Origin: an uncultured Balneolaceae bacterium
GTDB lineage: Bacteria; Bacteroidota; Rhodothermia; Balneolales; Balneolaceae
DNA: 8,312 nt
Direction: 5' to 3'
Assembly (NCBI GenBank): GCA_938003885.1
Contig: CALKWT010000221.1
Span: 1 to 8,312, forward strand
A program made the translations under genes and the position numbers. Numbering within the stretch: position 1 is the first letter of the stretch; every line of letters starts with the position of its first letter. Below are positions 1-6,161 of this stretch, piece by piece. The notes beneath the pieces were generated by a model that was given only the letters and a program-made list of their open reading frames with translations, did no database searches and was not told the origin of the DNA.

Positions 1-413
1 TCACCGCGGACATCCACCCGGGGCCGGCGTGCAATAACCGAAAACTCCCCAAGCTCAACCTCCTGCGGGCTCAGTGTAAAGTCCATATTCTCAAGATCTC
101 TCTCCTCTACAGAGATCTCTTTATACTGCGTTCCAAATCCTAAATAGGAAACTTGCAGGTAATAGTCCCCCGTGGATACGTTCAGTAATCGGTAGGCACC
201 CTTATCGTCAGAACTTGTACCGGATAGAGCTGTACTGTCTGGCAAACTAAAAAGCTGTATATTTGCTCCTTGAAGTGGTTCTGTATTGTCCTCCAATTCA
301 GCCCGAATAACACCGCTGATGGCAACATTCTGCGCATGAACCGAGCCTGCTGATATCATCAGGAGCAGAAGAGTGAAGCAAAAAATTGTACTACGAAAAA
401 CTAAGCCTGGCAT
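1..413 (-). CDS. Outer-membrane beta-barrel / TonB-receptor-like protein, N-terminal part (cut by window edge)
   Basis: The first 137 residues are visible; the gene runs off the left edge. Residues 1-27 form a signal peptide (basic start, hydrophobic FCFTLLLLMISAG core, likely cut after VHA-27 before QN). Residues about 30-114 are a carboxypeptidase-regulatory-like (CarboxypepD_reg) beta-sandwich: ISGVI at 32-36, PLQGANIQLF at 46-55, DSTALSGTSSDDKGAYRL at 59-76 and GDYYLQVSYLGF at 82-93. GEFSVIARRPRVDV (122-135) resembles the join to a plug domain, as in the OMP_b-brl_3 family of Bacteroidota outer-membrane proteins, where an Asp often follows. The ATG is firm because an in-frame TAA lies directly before it (GGA TAA ATG), and AGGA sits close upstream. 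Role by family: outer-membrane uptake or surface beta-barrel protein; the substrate cannot be inferred. A SusC-like receptor is less likely given the DSTAL and ARRPRV phrases. Confidence 0.85.
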   Translation of the reverse strand, partial: MPGLVFRSTIFCFTLLLLMISAGSVHAQNVAISGVIRAELEDNTEPLQGANIQLFSLPDSTALSGTSSDDKGAYRLLNVSTGDYYLQVSYLGFGTQYKEISVEERDLENMDFTLSPQEVELGEFSVIARRPRVDVRG

Positions 414-431
414 TTATCCTGTTTAATAATG

Positions 432-444
432 TGTTTCTGAAACA
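432..444. promoter_or_regulatory. Short perfect dyad TGTTTC-T-GAAACA in the leader of the outer-membrane protein gene
   Basis: The sequence is a perfect 6+6 bp inverted repeat around one central base, 19 bp upstream of the start codon. A second dyad, ACAAAC / GTTTGT at 515-520 / 528-533, and a GTATAATAC palindrome at 502-510 lie further up the same leader. They could be operator or 5'-UTR structure for the receptor gene. No known regulator motif is recognised, and short dyads arise often by chance in AT-rich DNA. Confidence 0.25.
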
Positions 445-693
445 TCGTCTGTCAGAGCACTTTTAGGAAACAGTTACTACCTGGTATTTTACTCTGATAC
501 CGTATAATACCGAGACAAACCGTTCCTGTTTGTAAATCATTTAATCGTTCTGCAAAAAAATATTATAATTGTAAAACGGGCAGGCTTTATTCCTACTCTC
601 ATTTTACATTTTTTTTCGCGATTTTATTGATCATGAATCTGTAGATAAACTATTCAAATTTTTTACAAACCATACTGATTCATTGTAAGGTGC

Positions 694-951
694 CTTTGAA
701 AAACCCTTCTTTGGTTGCGCTTTAGCCTCTGTTTAACCTTAGATTTTGTATATCATAAGAATATAAATTACAATGATATACTATCAAGTCATGATCCAAT
801 AAAACAGCCAATGCACCCTCACCGTCCAGCTCTTCCATCCGAAAATCAAAATGCAAAACCAGCTGCCCTTCCTGCAAGGGTGCGAACGGTGAATGACTGG
901 ACGAACTTGGTGAAAATCGCCGGCGAACTGGATCAAAACGGTACGAAAAAA
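694..951 (+). repeat. Dispersed imperfect direct repeat, copy A
   Basis: This copy aligns with 2670-2926 in the same orientation. From 715 to 951 (237 bp) it aligns with 2690-2926 without a gap. By-eye counting gives about 47 mismatches, or about 80% identity; the 20 bp before that align with one single-base gap. The shared block starts at CTTTGAAA and ends at ACGAAAAAA, and similarity stops at both ends. The best-kept core is the last 60 bp or so (GGCGAACTGGA, then ACGAAAAAA). An 86-codon TTG-start frame (715-975) crosses it, but the differences fall evenly on codon positions (about 14, 17 and 16), so I do not call it a gene. No terminal inverted repeat or target duplication is visible. It may be the relic of a mobile element or a genome-wide repeat family; I do not recognise it. 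Confidence 0.85.
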
Positions 952-1184
952 GTGGCCGGCCGCGGCACAACTTAGTTAAAGCAAGGTCGGGATCTCCTGA
1001 CATGATTTCGGATTGGGCCTCGGGGTTTTCAAACCAAAGTACCTGCATTCCTTGGACACACCCGGTTACTACAGCTTGCTCCTGGAAACATGGGGATATA
1101 CAGATACTTGCACCACCGTTAGGTTTTAGGACGAAAATATACTTTTACAACAGTGCCATCAGCCGGTTTTTTAGCATGGGATCA

Positions 1185-2453
1185 TCAATTTATCAACATC
1201 CAGTAAAGATAGATACATGCAAATAGTGAAAGAAAAATAATCCCTCCAATACTTAACAGGTACAGCCATGGCTTTGGCCTGTACATTTTATCTACTTCCG
1301 GCTGATGAATCAACTTATGGTTCATAAACGCCAGTACGGGAGCCGTTAAAAAAGAGAGGGTTGTTGCCAGGTCTATTAAAAATCTGAAACGATCTCCCAA
1401 AAACCCAAGTAGCAGCAGGGTGCCGGCACTAATGCCTACAAGCAGGTACGCATACATTTTTGAGAAAGATTCAGTTCTGACGTCAGATCCTTTTCGGATA
1501 TGGATGATATGATTGACAACTCTTGGGTATGAATCCGTAACTGTTAACGTGGTGCTGAACATCGTGGTAAAGGCACAAATAGCTATGATAAAATAGGCCC
1601 AGTCGCCCATTGCAGTGGTATAAAGTTCAATAAACTGGTTTGAAAAGGCTGCTGCACTAGTTGCATATTCCTGTCCGCTGCCAAACATCAGGAATGCACC
1701 AAGCGTTAAAAAACAGAGTGCGATAATCGCCGTCCCGATATATCCCAGGTTAAAATCAAACTGTACCTCTCCCAGTTTAGGTTTGTACCCGGTCTGTTTG
1801 ATGCGTTCCAGCGTCCAGATCGATTGCCAGGCGGCTGCGTCAATAGGTATCGGCATCCAGCCCATAAGCGCGATAATAAACGCCACTCCCGAAACGGTCC
1901 AAATCTCCGTTGAAATAACTTCGGCAGGAGGGGTATATGTGAAGTTTAATAGCGTAAGAGTCACTGCAGTTATTGTGGAAAGAGCTAGAAGGATCATTAA
2001 CAGCTTGATCGCCCTGTCAAGCATCGCGTAGGTGTTCCTTGCAAGATAAACATTGGATAATACCAGAATAATTGCACTCCATGCCAACAAAGGAAGTTCA
2101 ATACCTGTAAGATTTGTGGCAAGGCTTGCCGTAACCATGGTAACCGCAGCATGAATGGCAAACATGGTTGATATTGTAAAGATAGTGAAAATCCAGAATG
2201 CAACCGGGTGAAGGGATGCATAGCCCTGAATCATGTTTTTGCCGGTGGCAAGGGCATAGCGCGGTCCAAATTCAAGAAATGGATATTTAAATACATTGGC
2301 TAGAATCACTGCCCAAACAAGCGCAAAACCAAATTCAGCACCTGCACGAGTAGACTGTACAAGATGAGAAACACCAATTGCCGCTGCTGCCATGATCAAT
2401 CCCGGGCCAAGACTTTTCTTAATCCCTTGTAGAGATATATTGGGTTTTTTCAT
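1185..2453 (-). CDS. Divergent Nramp-superfamily (SLC11-like) inner-membrane transporter
   Basis: A 422-residue polytopic membrane protein with about 11 hydrophobic segments, a normal size for the family. It matches a divergent Nramp-like clade by recall: GPGLIMAAAAIGVSHL (16-31) and QSTRAGA (33-39) in TM1, KYPFLEFGPRYA (56-67), LDRAIK (145-150), MGWMPIPIDAAAWQSIW (197-213) in TM6, and DFNLGYIGTA (233-242). True Nramp metal importers carry DPGN in TM1 and MPHN in TM6, where Asp, Asn and Met bind Mn/Fe. Here these are AIGVSH and MGWMPIPID, so the substrate is uncertain: it could be a different divalent ion or another solute. The ATG at 2453 follows an A-rich tract with no clear Shine-Dalgarno site. 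The gene stands alone, bracketed by the two repeat copies; no metal-responsive regulator gene or recognisable operator is visible. Superfamily call is confident, substrate is not. Confidence 0.85.
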   Translation of the reverse strand: MKKPNISLQGIKKSLGPGLIMAAAAIGVSHLVQSTRAGAEFGFALVWAVILANVFKYPFLEFGPRYALATGKNMIQGYASLHPVAFWIFTIFTISTMFAIHAAVTMVTASLATNLTGIELPLLAWSAIILVLSNVYLARNTYAMLDRAIKLLMILLALSTITAVTLTLLNFTYTPPAEVISTEIWTVSGVAFIIALMGWMPIPIDAAAWQSIWTLERIKQTGYKPKLGEVQFDFNLGYIGTAIIALCFLTLGAFLMFGSGQEYATSAAAFSNQFIELYTTAMGDWAYFIIAICAFTTMFSTTLTVTDSYPRVVNHIIHIRKGSDVRTESFSKMYAYLLVGISAGTLLLLGFLGDRFRFLIDLATTLSFLTAPVLAFMNHKLIHQPEVDKMYRPKPWLYLLSIGGIIFLSLFACIYLYWMLIN

Positions 2454-2630
2454 TTTTTAAAAAGTCTGAAATAAAACAATGTTGGTTTGTATGTTAATGA
2501 AAACGTACAATACAGAAAAAAGGACTTGCAACAAAAAGTGAATAGTCGCTTACTCATAACTGTAATGGCCTACCATGTACAATAGCCGACCACATCCGAA
2601 TCTTGGATGTACCAACCCTTAGCTTTTGAA

Positions 2631-2662
2631 TAAAGATATATATAGAGAGCCACATATCTTTA
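2631..2662. repeat. 9-bp inverted repeat beside repeat copy B
   Basis: TAAAGATAT (2631-2639) and ATATCTTTA (2654-2662) are perfect inverted copies around a 14-base spacer, ending 7 bp before repeat copy B begins. It can form a stem-loop in RNA or DNA. There is no T-run after it, so it is not a typical terminator. No equivalent stands next to copy A, so it is probably not a part of the repeat. Confidence 0.4.
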
Positions 2663-2669
2663 ATGGAGT

Positions 2670-2926
2670 CTTTGAAATCCCTTCCTTGATTGCGCTTTAG
2701 TTTATATTTAATACTAGGTTATGTATCTCATAAGAAGAAAAATTACAATAATATACTATCCATTAATGATCCAATAAGACACCCAATGTACCCTTGCCGA
2801 CCAGCTCTTCATCCCGGAAAACAAAATACAAGAACAGCTCTCTTTCTTGCCAGGATGCAAACGGTGATTGACTGGTCGAAACTAGTGAAGATCGTCGGCG
2901 AACTGGAACAAAATGGCACGAAAAAA
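2670..2926 (+). repeat. Dispersed imperfect direct repeat, copy B
   Basis: This is the second copy of the element at 694-951, in the same orientation, about 1,976 bp further on. Shared landmarks are the CTTTGAAA start, TTGCGCTTTAG (2690-2700), CATAAGAA, CCAGCTCTTC and the GGCGAACTGGA to ACGAAAAAA end. An 89-codon TTG-start frame (2690-2959) is open across it, but substitutions against copy A do not favour third codon positions. The two copies bracket the transporter gene, so recombination between them would remove it, although 80% identity makes this inefficient. Flanking sequence differs between the copies, which marks the repeat borders. Confidence 0.85.
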
Positions 2927-3055
2927 GGCTGCCATTTGGACTCAAAACCCCGCAAATGAGGTTTGACGGGCTCTTTTGAACACCGTATGACCTAACCTTT
3001 TCGATTTCTTCAGAAAAAATCTTCAAAATGTTAAAACAATTGAAAATGAGTAGAT

Positions 3056-3087
3056 TTTAGCAGACCCCTTAAGCAGACTTTAGCAGA
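3056..3087 (+). repeat. Three close direct copies of TTtAGCAGA upstream of the SDR gene
   Basis: TTTAGCAGA occurs at 3056-3064 and 3079-3087, with a one-mismatch copy TTAAGCAGA at 3069-3077. The starts are 13 and 10 bp apart, so all three lie roughly one helical turn from each other. The cluster ends 60 bp before the SDR start codon, a position that would suit a regulator-binding site near the promoter. The motif is not one I can assign to a known factor. Confidence 0.4.
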
Positions 3088-3147
3088 GAAATGTTTTGTG
3101 ATTCGGTTTGTTCTTATATTCTCTGTTAAATCATCTGATCATTAATT

Positions 3148-3843
3148 ATGACCAATCACATCCTAATTACTGGTGCAAGCAGAGGGATCGGCTACCATAC
3201 AGCTCTCCACCTTGCAGCATGTGGTGTACGTGTAACCGCTGTTTCAAGATCTGCTGAAGGGTTGAGAATGCTCAAGGATAAAAACCCGGAGCTGATCGAT
3301 CCCCTGACACTTCAAATCACCTCTGGAACAGCCCCATTCACCCTTAAAAAACATCTGGAAGAAACAGAATACCCGTTGACAGGGATCATTCACAATGCCG
3401 GCCTGCTCATCAACAAACCCTTTACAGAACTGACTGACAGAGAGTGGACAGAGCAGATCCGTGTGAATCTTATGGCTCCCGTAAGCCTGACCAGGGAACT
3501 TCTTCCCTGCTTCAGGGGACGCGGTCATATTTTACATATTTCCACCATGGGCGGTTTTCAGGGAAGTGAAAAATTTCCGGGCCTCAGTGCTTACAGTACA
3601 TCAAAGGGTGCCCTGGCAACATTAACGGAATGCCTGGCTTTAGAGCTGGCCGATCGTAACATCCAGGTTAACTGCCTCTGTCTGGGAGCCGTTCAGACAG
3701 AGATGCTGAATGAAGCATTTCCAGGCCTCAAGGCACCTGTTCAACCAGGAGAAATGGGGGAACATATTGCATCGTTTGCACTACACGGAAATAAATTCTA
3801 CAACGGTAAGGTTCTGCCTGTCGCATTAAATAATCCATCATAG
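3148..3843 (+). CDS. Short-chain dehydrogenase/reductase (SDR family oxidoreductase)
   Basis: A 231-residue classical SDR, slightly short for the family. The Rossmann nucleotide-binding motif TGASRGIG is at 8-15, the stabilising NAG at 83-85, a helix-4 Asn at N107, and the active-site YSTSK at 149-153, with catalytic Tyr149 and Lys153. The catalytic Ser is probably Ser132 or its neighbour Thr133 (HIST). A few extra residues (MGGFQGSEKFPG, 134-145) lie before the Tyr, a feature I recall from an SDR group common in Bacteroidota. R12 and S33-R34 after strand 2 suggest NADP(H), but this is inference. It probably acts in the cytoplasm on a small carbonyl or alcohol; the substrate is unknown. No clear Shine-Dalgarno site precedes the ATG. 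The next gene starts 4 bp after the stop, so the two are probably co-transcribed. Confidence 0.93.
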   Translation: MTNHILITGASRGIGYHTALHLAACGVRVTAVSRSAEGLRMLKDKNPELIDPLTLQITSGTAPFTLKKHLEETEYPLTGIIHNAGLLINKPFTELTDREWTEQIRVNLMAPVSLTRELLPCFRGRGHILHISTMGGFQGSEKFPGLSAYSTSKGALATLTECLALELADRNIQVNCLCLGAVQTEMLNEAFPGLKAPVQPGEMGEHIASFALHGNKFYNGKVLPVALNNPS

Positions 3844-3847
3844 CACC

Positions 3848-4501
3848 ATGAAAAAGTTCACGATAATAGCGGTAATTCTCTTCATTTTTGCTCAAACCGG
3901 AAAGATTCAGGCTCAATCAAATGGCCAGCTGATCGGCGGAAACATTGTTAACGGAGCGGTCACAGGGGCGATCCTGGGCACCGCCACCATGGGACTTCAG
4001 AATGATTCCGACTGGACACCACTACGAGTGGGTGTGGGTGCAGGACTTCTTGGAGGCGCAGGACTGGCCATCTATGATGTTGCCACTCTGCCTCAGGGAC
4101 AGCAATTCTTCATATCCGGATCGTTTAACGATGGAACCAACACTTCCGTCATCATCCTGCTGGATACGGTCTATGGCAGTGGATTGGGCGCTACGATGGG
4201 TGCAGCTATCGCATTGATTACCAACAGCTCATTTCTGGAAGGAGTCAAATATGGGGCTTCTGCAGGAGCATGGGCGGGATTTGGATATGGATTGGTCGAT
4301 GCATTTGCGCTTGCTGAGCGAAACCGGGATTTCGTTTCCGAAGTTTTCTCGCGGTCCTCCCTTGTGGAGTTGGATACCGGAATCGGCAATATCGGCCTGG
4401 CCAGTCCTGCAATTTTTCAGACACTTTCAACAGGGATTGAATCACTCAACTACAAGGTGGATTTCGGAGTAAACCTGGTCTCTCTTAGAGGCACTTTTTA
4501 G
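3848..4501 (+). CDS. Exported glycine-rich protein with an internal two-fold repeat, function unknown
   Basis: A 217-residue protein with a signal peptide (MKK, hydrophobic 4-15, likely cut after IQA-22 before QS). I do not recognise the family. The mature part has Gly/Ala-rich, glycine-zipper-like segments (G36, G40, G44; G62 to G72; G110 to G118; G136 to G148). Residues 36-79 and 110-153 align without a gap at an offset of 74, sharing G36/G110, G40/G114, G44/G118, N52/N126, S54/S128, G62/G136, G66/G140, G70/G144, G72/G146 and D77/D151. This suggests an old internal duplication of a paired membrane hairpin. The end, FGVNLVSLRGTF, alternates polar and hydrophobic residues and stops in Phe, as in many outer-membrane strands. 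It lies 4 bp after the SDR gene and is probably translated from the same mRNA; no link to the enzyme is evident. Confidence 0.8.
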   Translation: MKKFTIIAVILFIFAQTGKIQAQSNGQLIGGNIVNGAVTGAILGTATMGLQNDSDWTPLRVGVGAGLLGGAGLAIYDVATLPQGQQFFISGSFNDGTNTSVIILLDTVYGSGLGATMGAAIALITNSSFLEGVKYGASAGAWAGFGYGLVDAFALAERNRDFVSEVFSRSSLVELDTGIGNIGLASPAIFQTLSTGIESLNYKVDFGVNLVSLRGTF

Positions 4502-4590
4502 GCAGGTTTCCTACAATATAAAACTTAAGCCGCAGTAGAAGCTAGAGCCCAAGATTAATCTTTATGAAGCAGGGTGTGCTGAACTAAAGG

Positions 4591-5457
4591 TTATTTCTTT
4601 TCCTGAACTTTGGCTGTAGCCAGTGATTTCAGAATCTCTTTAACCGTGTTTACATGCCCAGAAAGGGTGTGATTGATTCCGTCACTTAGATAATACCACG
4701 CTTCCGGCGGATTCCCCATTCTGTGGCCCAGCGGGTCGACGATATAACCGCGCTTACCTGTTATGATCTCTCTTATTCGGGAAAGATCCTGTTCACTTAT
4801 GTCGAAATCAAACAGCTCCATTTCATCCAGCAAGCCTGGAATAATGGGTGCAGGCACGATCCATATTGGAGGGTTCTCCGTAACTGTCTCAATGACATCG
4901 TCGATAATCGTCAGATTTTCCCAGGTTTCAGAGAGCGGTATGAGGGTCTTTGACGGCGTGTATGAGAGCCGTTGCGCATCGAACAGGCCCAGATCCACAA
5001 ATACCCAGTCCGGTTCATGGGAGAGCAGCTCACGGTTGATTCTTCGGAGTGCATCTGTGGTCGTATTGTTGGGCATTCCCGCATTGATAAATTTGAAATC
5101 GGGGTCATCCAGAGCAATGTCCAGAACATGTTTCAGGATCGTAAACCACCCCTGCAGATCATCTGTCGTAGAGGAACCCAGAGCTACTATGGTATCTCCC
5201 GGCTGAAAGGGAAGCTCATCTGTCCAATCAAATATATTCTCCTCTTTCAGGAGTTCTGCAGCTGCTTGCCGGGCATTCTCTTCATAGAGTGATCGCAATT
5301 TTAACAACTCTTCCGTTTCCAGGCCCATCAGACCGGCAACTGCGTCGATATTTTGAACACCCGGAAGCAGTGGAAACTGTTTTTCAATATTCAGAAATTG
5401 GAGTAAATACTTTTCCAGGGCTTCTTTTTCCTTTTCTGTCGCTTTTTTTCTAGTCAC
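4591..5457 (-). CDS. SGNH/GDSL-type hydrolase family protein with an altered block III
   Basis: A 288-residue protein starting with GTG, which overlaps the last 8 bp of the sirtuin gene (GTGACTAG), a sign of translational coupling. Residues 1-80 are charged and helical; the hydrolase domain begins at LPFQPGDTIVALGSSTTDD (82-100). Block I is GSSTT (94-98) in place of GDSIT, giving nucleophile Ser96. Block II is NAGMPNNTT (125-133), with oxyanion Gly127. Block III, normally GTND, reads GLFD (157-160), so the usual Asn is Phe159. Block V is DGINHTLSGH (259-268), with Asp259 and His263 spaced one residue wider than the usual DxxH. There is no signal peptide, so it is likely cytoplasmic. Family members are esterases or acyl-hydrolases. 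The changes suggest altered or lost activity. It is the last gene of the acyl-CoA dehydrogenase operon. Confidence 0.78.
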   Translation of the reverse strand: MTRKKATEKEKEALEKYLLQFLNIEKQFPLLPGVQNIDAVAGLMGLETEELLKLRSLYEENARQAAAELLKEENIFDWTDELPFQPGDTIVALGSSTTDDLQGWFTILKHVLDIALDDPDFKFINAGMPNNTTTDALRRINRELLSHEPDWVFVDLGLFDAQRLSYTPSKTLIPLSETWENLTIIDDVIETVTENPPIWIVPAPIIPGLLDEMELFDFDISEQDLSRIREIITGKRGYIVDPLGHRMGNPPEAWYYLSDGINHTLSGHVNTVKEILKSLATAKVQEKK

Positions 5458-6154
5458 TTTTGATCAATTTTTCTTTTAAAATCTGCAATGCCTTTTTTAC
5501 ACCCTGGCCTGCCTTATCTTTGATATGTATCCACCCTTCGGGGAGGCGAAATGAGGGATCGGCCGGATCCACATAGAGCCGGGGTATTCCAGAGGGTGCA
5601 TAATGGATCAATGAAGCGGCCGGGTAGACACTCAATGAAGTTCCTATGACCAGGAAAGCATCCGCATGCTGCATGGTTTCAATAGCAGTTTCAAGGGCAG
5701 GTACAGCTTCTCCAAACCATACGATATTTGGCCTGAGCTGTTCACCATCTGAGGCCAGATCACCCATCCGAATGGGCTCTGACCCAATATTTATCACAAG
5801 ATCTTCACGCTTTTCACTTCTGGCCTGATTTAACATACCGTGCAGATGCAATACATTTGTCGACCCGGCCCGTTCATGCAGGTCATCTACATTTTGTGTA
5901 ATAACCTGAACGTTGAAATCTTTTTCTGCCTCAGCAATGGCCAGATGGGCTTTGTTCGGCTGCGCTATGGCAGCATCACGGCGTCTTATATTGTAGAAAT
6001 CGAGAACCAGCTGACGGTTTGTATACCATGCATCAATGGAAGCAACCTCTTCAATTCTATAATTTTCCCAAAGTCCGCCGCTGTCCCGGAATGTGGACAG
6101 GCCGCTTTCTTCGCTGATTCCTGCGCCTGTCAGAACCACAACGTATTTCAGCAT
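5450..6154 (-). CDS. cobB: NAD-dependent protein deacylase, CobB/SIRT5-like sirtuin without zinc cysteines
   Basis: A 234-residue sirtuin that removes acyl groups from lysines using NAD+. NAD-binding GAGISEESGLSTFRD is at 10-24, TQNVDDLHERAG at 86-97, catalytic His105 in HLHG (103-106), RPNIVWFGE at 141-149, and GTSLSVYPAASL at 171-182. Tyr54 and Arg57 (YNIRR) match the pair that SIRT5 and bacterial CobB use to hold succinyl or malonyl groups, so a desuccinylase/demalonylase role is likely, by homology. The zinc ribbon is missing: no Cys appears in residues 107-140, and none anywhere in the protein. This resembles a Bacteroidota-type subgroup, by recall. The ATG lies 7 bp after the acyl-CoA dehydrogenase stop. 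An AGAGGG Shine-Dalgarno-like site (6158-6163) overlaps that stop codon. The 3' end overlaps the SGNH gene by 8 bp. Confidence 0.95.
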   Translation of the reverse strand: MLKYVVVLTGAGISEESGLSTFRDSGGLWENYRIEEVASIDAWYTNRQLVLDFYNIRRRDAAIAQPNKAHLAIAEAEKDFNVQVITQNVDDLHERAGSTNVLHLHGMLNQARSEKREDLVINIGSEPIRMGDLASDGEQLRPNIVWFGEAVPALETAIETMQHADAFLVIGTSLSVYPAASLIHYAPSGIPRLYVDPADPSFRLPEGWIHIKDKAGQGVKKALQILKEKLIKSD

Positions 6155-6161
6155 ACACCCT

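Larger units (their letters stand above)
414..1184. other. Gene-poor spacer between the outer-membrane protein and the transporter
   Basis: This 771-bp stretch has no convincing gene. It holds the 5' leader of the outer-membrane protein (414 to about 550, with several short dyads), an AT-rich section (about 540-690), repeat copy A (694-951), a short GC-rich patch just after it (952-966) and a tail (967-1184) next to the 3' end of the transporter gene. Small open frames exist on both strands, but none has a good ribosome binding site or a recognisable family, and the longest lie inside the repeat. No clear intrinsic terminator follows the transporter stop. Confidence 0.7.
2454..3147. other. 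Gene-poor divergent spacer between the transporter and the SDR gene
   Basis: This 694-bp stretch separates two divergently read genes and should hold both promoters. It contains a small hairpin ACATCC / GGATGT (2592-2597 / 2605-2610), a 9-bp inverted repeat (2631-2662), repeat copy B (2670-2926) and a cluster of TTtAGCAGA repeats (3056-3087). The short open frames on both strands lie in or around the repeat and show no coding evidence. No convincing -10/-35 or -7/-33 promoter pair could be fixed by eye. Confidence 0.7.

Noticed and set aside
715..975. 86-codon plus-strand frame, TTG start, similar to the frame at 2690-2959
   Set aside because: The similarity comes from the underlying DNA repeat. 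Substitutions do not favour third codon positions, no ribosome binding site is evident, and the reading frames end outside the shared block at different points.
722..1048. 108-codon minus-strand frame covering repeat copy A
   Set aside because: Copy B has only a partly matching frame with an unrelated N-terminal portion, and there is no family match or ribosome binding site. Only the upstream part is kept, as a low-interest finding.
1002..1226. 74-codon plus-strand frame near the end of the transporter gene
   Set aside because: It overlaps the 3' end of the transporter antisense and has no recognisable domain or ribosome binding site.
694..2926. Integron cassette with attC sites around the transporter
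   Set aside because: The repeats are much longer than typical attC sites, lack paired GTTRRRY-type core sites in inverted order, and no integrase is visible.
3148..3843. Assigning the SDR to FabG (3-oxoacyl-ACP reductase)
   Set aside because: The SDR motifs are generic and the protein is short. The MGGFQG insertion and lack of fatty-acid synthesis neighbours do not support FabG.
4551..4562. 12-bp palindrome AAGATTAATCTT between the convergent genes
   Set aside because: It has no loop, no GC stem and no proper T-run, so it is not a credible terminator. A palindrome this short is expected by chance in AT-rich DNA.
4763..5206. 147-codon plus-strand frame opposite the SGNH gene
   Set aside because: It is an antisense shadow of a gene with clear family motifs and is Ser/Arg-rich, as expected from reverse reading.
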